Below, one piece after another: positions 9,085-17,369 of a stretch of DNA of 64,000 bases. The stretch comes from Pseudemcibacter sp038106445. GTDB lineage: Bacteria > Pseudomonadota > Alphaproteobacteria > Sphingomonadales > Emcibacteraceae. The stretch covers positions 124,001-188,000 of the forward strand of contig JAYODU010000001.1 in assembly GCA_038106445.1 (NCBI GenBank), read 5' to 3'. Within the stretch, counting starts at the first letter, position 1. Each line of letters starts with the position of its first letter. A model generated the notes under the pieces. It did no database searches, had not been told where the DNA came from, and was given only the letters and a program-made list of their open reading frames with translations. The position numbers and the translations under genes were made by a program.

Positions 9085-9107
9085 GGCACCGAAAGGAGTT
9101 CGGTGCC
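9085..9107 (-). terminator. Strong terminator after the gltB::gltD fusion
   Basis: GGCACCGAA and TTCGGTGCC form a perfect nine-base stem with a five-base loop; on the minus strand a run of five T follows. It ends the unit of the gltB::gltD remnant 24 bases after its stop, and is presumably the terminator of the former gltBD operon. Confidence 0.9.
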
Positions 9108-9130
9108 AATTCAGAAAGCTGTAACAACCT

Positions 9131-9574
9131 TCATCGCGGTAAATTTGAATATCCCATCAGAAATTCGTCGACTGATTGTGCGGCCTGACGACCTTCACGA
9201 ATGGCCCAGACCACAAGGGACTGTCCGCGTCTCATATCACCTGCTGCGAATATTTTAGGAAGGCTGGTTTTATAGTTACTGACATTTGCCTTCACGTTTC
9301 CGCGATCATCAAGATTAACACCAAGCTGTGTCAAAAGCCCTTCTTTTACCGGGTTTGTAAAGCCCATCGCCAGCAGGACAAGATCAGCACCGACAGCACC
9401 GCGGTGAGCAAGGTTTTCAAGGATTTGTAAACCCTGCTGCACTATTTTGTGGCTTTTCTTCCCCTTAATATTGGCAAGAAAACCAATTCCGCAGGCATCA
9501 TGTTCATTTGCAGGATCATACAGGCCCTGTGCTTTGGGCAGTCCACGACTATTTAATGGCACCTGATGGGTCAT
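9131..9574 (-). pseudogene. In-frame fusion of the gltB start to the gltD end (glutamate synthase deletion remnant)
   Basis: The 147-residue reading frame is two unrelated halves. Residues 1 to about 64 are the N-terminus of the glutamate synthase large subunit: GLYDPANEHDACGIGFLANIKGKKSH with the amidotransferase Cys28, then ILENLAHRGAVGAD. Residues about 63-147 are the end of the small subunit: ADLVLLAMGF, then FAAGDMRRGQSLVVWAIREGRQAA and DEFLM, its FAD/NAD-binding block. Nearly all of gltB and most of gltD are missing. The junction falls at about 9383-9397, where both parents have an Ala-Asp pair, so a short-homology deletion is likely. The peptide cannot make glutamate. A collapsed assembly would give the same picture and must be excluded. 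Confidence 0.85.
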
Positions 9575-9961
9575 TTAATAATTCCTTATAACTTATAAGT
9601 TTATCACACTATTGGCGCCTTATATACCAGCATTCAGTATATAAAACGCACTTTAGACCGAGCGCAACGAACCACGTTTCCAATCTGGAAAATGTTTAAG
9701 GTCCTTACCCGGCATTTTTGTAGACAACTGCGTAGAACGGTTTTGTTAAACAGGGTTTAACCCGCATGTATCGCAGTTTTTAACTGTATCCGAAGCTATA
9801 TTTAACGCATGTTTTTAAAAATGCAAGATTAAAAATAGCCTTTAACGAAGAATATTCTTTTACATGTAATATAATTAAAAGAATATTTTAGAAAATAATT
9901 ATAATTCAGCGGATTAATTAGAATATTTACATCATAACAGGCAACGATTAAACAAGTAATC
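9575..9961. other. Divergent intergenic region, gltB remnant / hrpB
   Basis: No reading frame of note. It is AT-rich near hrpB, with GAATATT-type sequences at 9849-9857, 9880-9888 and 9920-9928, including a perfect 12-base palindrome at 9848-9859. Nearer the gltB remnant lies a 17-base palindrome inside a longer inverted repeat (9726-9778). Both flanking genes need a promoter from here. Confidence 0.6.
9726..9778. promoter_or_regulatory. Nested inverted repeat; candidate operator or structured RNA
   Basis: The core is GTTAAAC-AGG-GTTTAAC (9745-9761), a perfect seven-base inverted repeat. Around it AACTGCG (9726-9732) pairs with CGCAGTT (9772-9778). The core looks like a dimeric-regulator site; the outer arms would also allow a stem-loop in RNA. 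It lies 152 bases upstream of the gltB remnant, where the control region of gltBD would have been. Confidence 0.4.
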
Positions 9962-12448
9962 ATGACCAACAACCTGCCAGTTTATGAAATTATTCCTGCG
10001 TTAAAAAATGTTTTAGCCACGAATAACAATGTAGTTCTACAGGCTCCTCCGGGTGCGGGTAAAACGACGATTGTCCCTCTGGAACTTTTGGAAGAAAAAT
10101 TCATCGGACAGAAAAAAATTCTGATGCTGGAACCCAGGCGTCTTGCTGCCCGTGCAGCCGCTTTTCGTATGGCGAATTTGCTTGATCAAAAGATCGGTGA
10201 AACAGTTGGTTACAGTGTAAAGATGGAAAGTAAAGTTGGACCAGCGACAAAAATAGAAGTCATCACGGAACGTATTTTAATACGGCGTATTCAAAATGAT
10301 CCTGAATTAAAAGAAATAGGATTGGTTATTTTTGATGAATTTCATGAAAGGTCGATTGATTCGGATCTTGGGCTAGCGCTGGTACTAGACATACAGCAGG
10401 GACTTAGAGATGATTTAAAAATTCTGGTTATGTCTGCGACATTGGACGGCGAACGTATTGCAGCACTTTTAGGTGAGGGCCCCATAATCACCAGTAAGGG
10501 TAGAAGTTTTCCTGTAGAACATCATTATATGCCCCCAGCCAAACATGAAAGACTTGAGGATTTTACCGTATCAACGATACTTCGTGCCATAAAAGAAGAG
10601 ATGGGCAGTATACTCGTATTTCTGCCTGGCGCGGGTGAGATAGAGCGAATAAAGACCAGGCTGGAAAAAATACCTCTGGATAAGTCAATAATGGTATGCG
10701 CGCTCTATGGCATGCTTTCCTTTGAAGAACAGGACCGTGCTATCCTGCCAGCACCGCACGGACAGCGAAAAATTGTTCTTGCAACAGCAATTGCGGAAAC
10801 CAGTCTTACGATTGAAGGAATTAGAATTGTAATTGATAGCGGCCTACAGCGGCAGTCAGCGTTTGATCCACGTTCTGGGATGGCAAGCCTGGAGACTGTC
10901 ACTGTATCAAAGGCGTCCGCCGATCAAAGGGCCGGCAGAGCGGGCCGACTTGAAGCGGGTATATGTTATCGTTTGTGGAGCGAAGCAAGCCATAGGGCCC
11001 TAAAGCTTTTTAATGAACCGGAAATTAAACGATCAGATTTAGTGCCGTTAGCTTTGGATCTTGCTGTTTGGGGGATAAAAGATCCGGCGCATCTTATTTG
11101 GCTTGATCAACCGGATACTGCGACCATAAATGCTGCAAAAGAGCTTTTATATTCATTGGGAGCAATTGATAAAAACGACAGAATAACAAAACACGGCGCT
11201 GAAATGTCAGTTTTTCCTTTGCATCCCCGGCTTTCACATATGGTTATAAAATCAAAAAACCACGGGTATGGCTGGACGGCTCTTTTGATTGCTGCGTTAC
11301 TTGAAGAAAGGGATGTGCTCAGGGTAAATACCGATCAGATTACAGCAGATATCAAACAGCGTCTTGAAGCAATAAAATATGTGGATGCAAAAGAAATATC
11401 AAAAGCTAAAGAGTTAGGCGTCAAACTTGAGATCGCGAGAAGAATACTTCAACAGGTAAAAATCTGGGAAAAACAATTTAATATTGTTCGGTCCTATCAT
11501 GAAGAAAAGGTGGGTTGTTGTCTGGCAATAGCTTTTCCGGACCGAATTGGCGTCCGTCGTGAAGCTTTTACTGGAAGCTATCTTCTTTCCGGGGGCCGTG
11601 GGGGGCGGTTAAAAGATGATGATCCACTAGGCAGAGAAAGATATATTGCTATAGGAACTCTGGATAAAGGGGAGCGTGATGCCCATATTTTCCTTGCGGC
11701 GTCTATTTTCAAATCTGATATTGAGGAACTTTACAAAGATCAGATTTCTGAGCAAACGTTAATTGCTTTTGACGAAAGAACAAAAAAGGTAGTATCAGAA
11801 AATAGAAGAATGTTTATGAAATTGCCGCTGGGGATTGCGACAATCAAAAATCCCGATCCTGAGCGTGTAAAAACCGCTTTAATAGACGGCATCAAAAAAA
11901 ATGGCCTTGAAATTCTTCCCTGGACCGATAAAGCAATAACCCTGCGAAAAAGAATTTTACTTGTTTGCGAAGATCTGCCTGATATGTCAGATGAAACGCT
12001 TCTTGGTACAATTGATCAATGGCTGGGCCCATTTCTTGAAGGGCGTAATAGCATTTCCGCGTTGGCTGACCTTAATATTTATGAAATCCTGAAATCAATG
12101 CTCAGCTACGATCAAACCCGGACACTTGATAAAATGGTGCCAACTCATTTTAAGGTGCCAAGCGGATCTAATATTGCAATAGATTATAGCGGTGACTTTC
12201 CGGTTCTTGCGGTCAAGCTGCAGGAAATGTTCGGGACTACAGATACACCGACTATTCTTGATGGGGCACAAAAACTGACAATCCATCTGTTATCTCCTGC
12301 ACAAAGACTTTTGCAGATTACAACAGACCTTGCCGGTTTCTGGCAAAATTCCTATCCAGAAATCAAGAAAGAAATGAAAGGGCGCTATCCGAAACACCCC
12401 TGGCCGGATGACCCGCTCAAGGCACTGCCTACCCGTAGAACGAAATAA
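9962..12448 (+). CDS. hrpB: ATP-dependent helicase HrpB (DEAH-box type)
   Basis: An 828-residue superfamily 2 helicase. The Walker A motif APPGAGKTT is at residues 28-36, the Walker B box is DEFH (123-126, the usual HrpB variant of DEAH), and motif III is SAT. Motif VI is DQRAGRAGRLEAG. The C-terminal HrpB domain ends with the family motif HPWPDDPLKALPT. HrpB proteins are cytosolic RNA/DNA helicases of poorly defined role in bacteria. The gene is alone on the plus strand, divergent from the gltB remnant, with a 386-base gap before nrdA. Confidence 0.95.
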   Translation: MTNNLPVYEIIPALKNVLATNNNVVLQAPPGAGKTTIVPLELLEEKFIGQKKILMLEPRRLAARAAAFRMANLLDQKIGETVGYSVKMESKVGPATKIEVITERILIRRIQNDPELKEIGLVIFDEFHERSIDSDLGLALVLDIQQGLRDDLKILVMSATLDGERIAALLGEGPIITSKGRSFPVEHHYMPPAKHERLEDFTVSTILRAIKEEMGSILVFLPGAGEIERIKTRLEKIPLDKSIMVCALYGMLSFEEQDRAILPAPHGQRKIVLATAIAETSLTIEGIRIVIDSGLQRQSAFDPRSGMASLETVTVSKASADQRAGRAGRLEAGICYRLWSEASHRALKLFNEPEIKRSDLVPLALDLAVWGIKDPAHLIWLDQPDTATINAAKELLYSLGAIDKNDRITKHGAEMSVFPLHPRLSHMVIKSKNHGYGWTALLIAALLEERDVLRVNTDQITADIKQRLEAIKYVDAKEISKAKELGVKLEIARRILQQVKIWEKQFNIVRSYHEEKVGCCLAIAFPDRIGVRREAFTGSYLLSGGRGGRLKDDDPLGRERYIAIGTLDKGERDAHIFLAASIFKSDIEELYKDQISEQTLIAFDERTKKVVSENRRMFMKLPLGIATIKNPDPERVKTALIDGIKKNGLEILPWTDKAITLRKRILLVCEDLPDMSDETLLGTIDQWLGPFLEGRNSISALADLNIYEILKSMLSYDQTRTLDKMVPTHFKVPSGSNIAIDYSGDFPVLAVKLQEMFGTTDTPTILDGAQKLTIHLLSPAQRLLQITTDLAGFWQNSYPEIKKEMKGRYPKHPWPDDPLKALPTRRTK

Positions 12449-12532
12449 AAAGGTCAAATATTTTTTTTCAGCCTGAAGGCCGCAGAAATATTGAATTTTA
12501 TGAAAATTTACAAAATAGCGACATACTAGTAG

Positions 12533-12561
12533 TTGACATTATTATGAGAGGTAAATACCAT
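12533..12561 (+). promoter_or_regulatory. Candidate nrdA promoter
   Basis: A perfect -35 box TTGACA (12533-12538), a 17-base spacer and TACCAT (12556-12561, four of six bases). It is the best promoter in the gap and would give a leader of about 265 bases. Confidence 0.5.
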
Positions 12562-12570
12562 ATCTTGTGT
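12555..12570 (+). promoter_or_regulatory. NrdR-like box overlapping the nrdA -10 element
   Basis: ATACCATATCTTGTGT matches the NrdR box pattern (acaCwAtATaTwGtgt) at 13 of 16 positions and covers the -10 box, a position suited to repression when dATP is plentiful. A much weaker copy (8 of 16) starts at 12523, which leaves 16 bases between the two, the spacing usual for paired NrdR sites. The first is a fair candidate, the second doubtful. Confidence 0.4.
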
Positions 12571-12792
12571 TATTTGAATTTTTTAAGGGTAGCGATCAAG
12601 AAAATGATTATACTACAATACTCTAGCTAAATTTATAATAATAACTAGGGTGATTTGTTTTTTATAAGACAAAATTTAGTCGCTCAAAAAAATACAATAA
12701 ACGTACCCAATAAACCGCCATTAGGTTCATTTTTTATGAAATCTAGAGTATAATTTTGGGCTGTTTTGGATTCGTTTTTAAGAAATGCTTTT

Positions 12793-12814
12793 AATCCGAA
12801 AGAATGTTCGGATT
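12793..12814 (+). repeat. Perfect inverted repeat in the nrdA leader
   Basis: AATCCGAA and TTCGGATT form an eight-base perfect stem with loop AGAATG, ending eight bases before the GGGAG ribosome binding site (12822-12826). It has no T-run, so it is not a terminator; a regulator site or leader RNA structure is possible. Confidence 0.5.
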
Positions 12815-12834
12815 GGATTTAAGGGAGTGGAAAA

Positions 12835-14673
12835 TTGTCTGCGTCAGTGCTTAGTGAAACTATTCAGGTTAAAGATCATTCGCGCGTAACCATCGATGAA
12901 ACCAGAGACGACTTGCTAACCGATTTCGGTAAGGCAACGCTCACTGACCGGTATCTTATGCCTGATGAAGGTTTTCAGGATATGTTTGCCCGGGTTGCCA
13001 GCTATTATGGTGATGATGAAGCGCATTCACAGCGTCTTTATGATTATATTAGTAAACTTTGGTTTATGCCGGCAACACCGGTTCTCAGTAACGGCGGTAC
13101 AAAACGCGGCCTTCCAATTTCCTGCTTCCTGAATGAAGCCAGTGACAGTCTTAGCGGTATTGTTGAATTATGGAACGAAAATGTCTGGCTCGCTTCAAAG
13201 GGCGGCGGCATTGGCAGTTTCTGGGGAAATCTGCGTTCAATCGGTGAGAATGTCAGCACAAACGGTAAAACATCCGGCATTATCCCTTTTATTCGGGTGA
13301 TGGACAGCCAAACACTGGCGATATCACAGGGATCACTTCGTCGGGGTAGCGCTGCGGTTTATTTGCCGATAAGCCATCCCGAAATAGAAGAATTTGTTGA
13401 AATTCGTCGCCCGACAGGTGGAGACCCTAACCGCAAAGCGCTCAATCTTCATCACGGTGTTGCTGTATCAAACGCATTCATGCGTGCTGTTGAAAAAGAT
13501 GAGCGATGGGCGCTCACCAGTCCTCATGACGGAACCGTTCAAAGAACCATTTCTGCGCGTGAGCTCTGGATCAGAATTCTGACAGCCAGGATTGAGACCG
13601 GGGAACCGTATATTCTTTATATTGATCACGTAAATGACGCAACGCCGGAACACCATAAACTTGCGGGTCTTAATGTTAAAACTTCAAATCTTTGTTGTGA
13701 AATAACACTCCCGACAGGTATTGATCATTTAGGTGCGGAACGGACGGCGGTGTGCTGTTTGTCTTCCATCAATCTTGAGAAATATGATGATTGGAAGGAC
13801 AACAAGTATTTTCTCGAAGATCTGATGCGTTTTCTTGATAATGTTCTGCAAGATTTCATTGAACGTGCTCCTGATTCCATGTCTCGTGCAAAATATGCTG
13901 CAATGCGTGAACGCAGCGTAGGTCTGGGTGTGATGGGCTTCCATTCGTTTCTTCAGGATCGGATGATTCCGTTTGAATCAGTAATGGCGCAGGTATGGAA
14001 TAAAAAAATATTTAAACACATCAAAGAGGGTGTTGATCAGGCGTCAGTCACATTAGCGCATGAAAAAGGAGCCTGCCCTGATGCGGCGGATTATGGCATT
14101 ATGGAACGTTTTTCAAATAAAACGGCAATTGCCCCTACAGCCTCTATTTCAATTATCTGTGGAGGTGCAAGCCCCGGCATTGAGCCGATTGCCGCGAACA
14201 GCTTTACACAAAAAACACTTTCCGGATCCTTTAATGTCCGCAATCGCGCACTAAAAAGATTACTGGAAGAAAAAGGCAAAAATACTGAGGAAATCTGGTC
14301 AAATATTACAGTAAATGGTGGATCTGTTCAGCATCTTGATTTCCTTGATGATCATGAAAAGGATGTATTCAAGACAGCATTTGAACTTGATCAGCGCTGG
14401 GTGGTTGAACATTCAGCAGACCGCGCCCCTATGGTTGACCAGGCGCAGTCTGTAAACATATTCCTTCCAGCGGATGTGCATAAACGTGACCTTCACCAAA
14501 TTCATTTTCAGGCGTGGAAAAAAGGCCTTAAGAGCCTTTATTATTGTCGTTCGCTTTCTATTCAGCGTGCCGAAAGTTCGGAAGCTTCAGAAAAAGCGAA
14601 AGAAGATATGCTGAAGGCGATGGCGAAAGCGCAGGAATCTTCCGATTATGAAGAGTGCCTGTCTTGTCAATAA
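12835..14673 (+). CDS. nrdA: Class I ribonucleotide reductase, alpha subunit
   Basis: A 612-residue catalytic subunit that reduces ribonucleoside diphosphates to deoxyribonucleotides. It begins at a TTG (12835), with GGGAGTGG about six bases before; there is no ATG nearby in frame. Visible are the active-site pair around GLPISCFLNEASDS and TSNLCCEITLPTG, the PTASISIICGGASPGIEP loop, and the C-terminal redox pair in ECLSCQ. The N-terminal ATP-cone of the E. coli enzyme is missing, as in many alphaproteobacterial NrdA proteins, so overall allosteric inhibition by dATP may be absent. nrdB follows after 32 bases. Confidence 0.95.
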   Translation: MSASVLSETIQVKDHSRVTIDETRDDLLTDFGKATLTDRYLMPDEGFQDMFARVASYYGDDEAHSQRLYDYISKLWFMPATPVLSNGGTKRGLPISCFLNEASDSLSGIVELWNENVWLASKGGGIGSFWGNLRSIGENVSTNGKTSGIIPFIRVMDSQTLAISQGSLRRGSAAVYLPISHPEIEEFVEIRRPTGGDPNRKALNLHHGVAVSNAFMRAVEKDERWALTSPHDGTVQRTISARELWIRILTARIETGEPYILYIDHVNDATPEHHKLAGLNVKTSNLCCEITLPTGIDHLGAERTAVCCLSSINLEKYDDWKDNKYFLEDLMRFLDNVLQDFIERAPDSMSRAKYAAMRERSVGLGVMGFHSFLQDRMIPFESVMAQVWNKKIFKHIKEGVDQASVTLAHEKGACPDAADYGIMERFSNKTAIAPTASISIICGGASPGIEPIAANSFTQKTLSGSFNVRNRALKRLLEEKGKNTEEIWSNITVNGGSVQHLDFLDDHEKDVFKTAFELDQRWVVEHSADRAPMVDQAQSVNIFLPADVHKRDLHQIHFQAWKKGLKSLYYCRSLSIQRAESSEASEKAKEDMLKAMAKAQESSDYEECLSCQ

Positions 14674-14705
14674 TATATAATTCACTGAAATATTAGGTAA
14701 AATTC

Positions 14706-15665
14706 ATGGCTTTACTAAAGGAACGTATCTACTATAAACCTTTTCAATATCCTTGGGCATATGATGCCTGGTTGACGCAGCAGCGTGTTCATTGGCTTCC
14801 GGAAGAAGTGCCGATGGCCGATGATATCAAGGACTGGAATTTAAAAATATCCAAAGCCGAACGTAATTTGCTTATGCAGATTTTCCGTTTCTTTACCCAG
14901 GCCGATGTGGAAGTGAATAACTGCTATATGCAGAAATACGGACGTGTCTTCAAACCCACAGAAGTACAAATGATGCTTGCGGCCTTTTCCAATATGGAGA
15001 CCGTTCATGTTGCTGCCTATAGTCACTTGCTTGATACACTTGGTATTCCCGAGGCGGAATATGAAGCATTCCTGAAATATCAGGAGATGAAAGATAAATA
15101 TGATTATATGCAAAAATGGGGCGTTGATACAAAAGAAGACATTGCAAAAACGCTTGCTGTTTTTGGGGCCTTCACAGAAGGATTGCAGCTTTTTGCATCT
15201 TTTGCCATTTTGATGAACTTCCCCCGTTTTAATAAAATGAAGGGAATGGGACAGATCGTCACCTGGTCCGTTCGTGATGAGACACTGCATATGACATCAA
15301 TCATAAAACTGTTTCACACATTTGTTCATGAAAATCCGGAAGTCTGGACCGATGAACTTCAGAATGATATTACCGATGCATGTAAAACCATCGTCGAACA
15401 TGAAGACGCCTTTATCGATCTTGCATTTGAAATGGGTGATATCGAGGGACTGACGTCCAAGGAAGTAAAGGATTATATACGTTATATAGCGGATCGCCGC
15501 TTGACACAGCTTGCCCTTAACCCGGTATATTTTGTTGGCAATAATCCACTTCCATGGATGGATGAAATTCTAAATGGTATTGAGCATACAAACTTTTTTG
15601 AAAACCGCGCGACTGAATATTCAAGAGCATCAACCCAGGGGAAATGGGAAGAGGCCTTCGATTAA
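14706..15665 (+). CDS. nrdB: Class I ribonucleotide reductase, beta (radical) subunit
   Basis: A 319-residue ferritin-like protein. The di-metal site is complete: D67, E98, H101, E158, E192 and H195, and the radical-carrying tyrosine is present as Y105, seven residues after E98 as in the E. coli protein. It should therefore be a standard tyrosyl-radical beta subunit that supplies the radical to NrdA. It is cotranscribed with nrdA (32-base gap) and is followed after eight bases by the convergent msrB. Confidence 0.95.
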   Translation: MALLKERIYYKPFQYPWAYDAWLTQQRVHWLPEEVPMADDIKDWNLKISKAERNLLMQIFRFFTQADVEVNNCYMQKYGRVFKPTEVQMMLAAFSNMETVHVAAYSHLLDTLGIPEAEYEAFLKYQEMKDKYDYMQKWGVDTKEDIAKTLAVFGAFTEGLQLFASFAILMNFPRFNKMKGMGQIVTWSVRDETLHMTSIIKLFHTFVHENPEVWTDELQNDITDACKTIVEHEDAFIDLAFEMGDIEGLTSKEVKDYIRYIADRRLTQLALNPVYFVGNNPLPWMDEILNGIEHTNFFENRATEYSRASTQGKWEEAFD

Positions 15666-15673
15666 ATCGAGCT

Positions 15674-16060
15674 TTATTCTTTCGGTTTGAAATCAAGAGA
15701 CAGACTATTGATGCAATAACGTTGCCCGGTAGGGGGTGGACCATCCGGAAATACATGTCCAAGATGTGCATCACAATTGCGACATTTTACTTCTTCACGG
15801 ATCATGCCGTGACTGGTATCGCGATGACAGGAAACAGCATCCATGTTGACGGGTGCATAGTAGCTGGGCCATCCGCTTCCGCTGTCATATTTGGTTTCTG
15901 AACTAAAAAGCGGTACTCCACAGCAAATACATGTATAGGTGCCAACTTCCTTGTGTTTATAATACCGCCCGCTAAAGGGGTGTTCAGTGCCACCACACCT
16001 TGCCACCTTATAGCTTTCAGCATCAAGTTGTTCTTTCCATTCTTCGTCGGTTTTTTTCAT
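15674..16060 (-). CDS. msrB: Peptide methionine-R-sulfoxide reductase MsrB
   Basis: A 128-residue cytosolic repair enzyme that reduces the R epimer of methionine sulfoxide. It has the zinc-binding pairs CICC and CRNC, the SGSGWPSYYAP motif, DAHLGHVF, and the catalytic Cys in QRYCINSLSL. The length is normal and no signal peptide is present. It is divergent from msrA with 76 bases between, so the pair probably shares a control region. Confidence 0.96.
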   Translation of the reverse strand: MKKTDEEWKEQLDAESYKVARCGGTEHPFSGRYYKHKEVGTYTCICCGVPLFSSETKYDSGSGWPSYYAPVNMDAVSCHRDTSHGMIREEVKCRNCDAHLGHVFPDGPPPTGQRYCINSLSLDFKPKE

Positions 16061-16136
16061 ATGGTTGACATTTCCAAATTATTGAATATCTATTTGATCT
16101 ATCATAACACATATTAGTTCAGGTAAAGGAAAAAAG

Positions 16137-16607
16137 ATGGAAAAGGCGATATTTGCGGCGGGCTGTTTTTGGGGTGTTGAGCTTAACTTTTCAAAAGTGG
16201 AAGGCGTACTTGAAACACGTGTTGGCTATACAGGGGGTGATGTAGCAGATCCGACATATCAGCAAGTATGCGGTAAGACAACCGGCCATGCTGAAGCCAT
16301 TGAAATCGTTTTTGATCCAAGCGTAGTTTCTTACGAACAGCTTCTTGAAAAGCTGTGGGATTTTCATGATCCCACAACACTAAACCGTCAAGGCCCTGAT
16401 GTAGGCACACAATATCGTTCGGTGATATTTTACCTTAATGACAAGCAGAAAGCTGCAGCGGAAAAATCAATTAATGAAACAAACAGGTCAGGAAAATTCG
16501 CCAATCCGATCGTAACAGAAGTTACGGCAGCTTCTAAATTCTGGTCTGCCGAAGAATATCACCAGAAATATCTGGAGAAAAAAGGCATTACAATTGCCTG
16601 TAGCTAG
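16137..16607 (+). CDS. msrA: Peptide methionine-S-sulfoxide reductase MsrA
   Basis: A 156-residue enzyme that reduces the S epimer of methionine sulfoxide. The catalytic Cys10 lies in AAGCFWGVE, followed by GYTGG and the TGHAEAIEI motif; EEYHQKYLEK is near the end, and a Cys close to the C-terminus (IACS) may resolve the disulfide. AAGGAAAA precedes the ATG. It works with the divergent msrB to repair both epimers. Confidence 0.96.
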   Translation: MEKAIFAAGCFWGVELNFSKVEGVLETRVGYTGGDVADPTYQQVCGKTTGHAEAIEIVFDPSVVSYEQLLEKLWDFHDPTTLNRQGPDVGTQYRSVIFYLNDKQKAAAEKSINETNRSGKFANPIVTEVTAASKFWSAEEYHQKYLEKKGITIACS

Positions 16608-16745
16608 GCCAGTTTAGGAGCCCGAGCAACAGGTTGATTTAAAGAGAATTTTTTGCTAACGACATGCTGTTGCAGCAGATTATCGGCAATTGCAGTAATA
16701 ACCATGACAAAATAAAGAACAATATGTCCAATATAATAAACACCA

Positions 16746-17321
16746 CTAATCTGGTGTATAGACAATCAAAATTGCTCTGGCGCGAGCGTTTGTGTGATTT
16801 TTAATATAATGATGCACATCTGCCGCGTATCTTGCTGTATCGCCTTTTTGTAAAATATCTGTATCATCACCGGTTGAAATGGTCACGGAACCGTCCAGAA
16901 CGGTAATATGTTCAATAGTATTCTCTGTATGAGGATCGGAATCCAATATTCCGCCTTTATCCAACATCACTTCATACCATTCCATATGAGATACCAGATT
17001 ATGAGGGCCCAGTATCTTTAAGGTACACTTGCCATCCGCGCTTTGTATTTCGGGGGTCTGATGTGCTTTCATTGTTAGAATCATGCTTTTAGAAGTTCTT
17101 ACTTTGGATCCGGTCCCAAGTAGTTCGGCAATATCAATACCAAGTGCCTGGGTAAGGTTCCAGAGCGTCCCAACCGTTGGGTTGGTTTTATTGCGTTCGA
17201 TTTGTGAAAGCATCGATTTTGAAATACCACTGGCTGCTGCTAGCTGATCCAGCGTAAGTGACCGCGCAGATCTTAGTTCTTTAATTGTCGTCGCAATATA
17301 AGGTGGTGCTGGCTGGTTCAT
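16746..17321 (-). CDS. XRE-family regulator with C-terminal cupin domain
   Basis: A 191-residue two-domain regulator. The N-terminal helix-turn-helix (about residues 10-65) carries LTLDQLAAASGISKSMLSQIERNKTNPTVGTLWN, the typical Cro/cI-type core. The C-terminal half (about 110-188) is a small cupin barrel with a conserved HTENTIEHITVLDGSVTI segment. Such regulators sense a small metabolite, often near transport or amine-catabolism genes. Here no obvious target is next to it; it lies downstream of, and in the same direction as, plsC (48-base gap). Confidence 0.88.
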   Translation of the reverse strand: MNQPAPPYIATTIKELRSARSLTLDQLAAASGISKSMLSQIERNKTNPTVGTLWNLTQALGIDIAELLGTGSKVRTSKSMILTMKAHQTPEIQSADGKCTLKILGPHNLVSHMEWYEVMLDKGGILDSDPHTENTIEHITVLDGSVTISTGDDTDILQKGDTARYAADVHHYIKNHTNARARAILIVYTPD

Positions 17322-17369
17322 TTCAAATTATTATCCTGTTTTGTTCAATATACTGCACAAAAGTGTCAA

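Larger units (their letters stand above)
12449..12834 (+). other. Intergenic region and long leader before nrdA
   Basis: No gene is seen. It contains a sigma70-type promoter (12533-12561), an NrdR-like box on the -10 element, and then about 265 bases of AT-rich leader ending in a perfect hairpin (12793-12814) and the nrdA ribosome binding site. Confidence 0.65.

Noticed and set aside
9848..9929. Repeated GAATATT sequences before hrpB as iterated operators
   Set aside because: The region is very AT-rich and the spacing is irregular (31 and 40 bases), so chance is likely.
16604..16765. A 53-codon frame from TTG on the minus strand, encoding one hydrophobic helix, between the XRE-cupin gene and msrA
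   Set aside because: It overlaps the ends of both neighbours, has no ribosome binding site and no recognised family; it may be a gene remnant but evidence is too thin.
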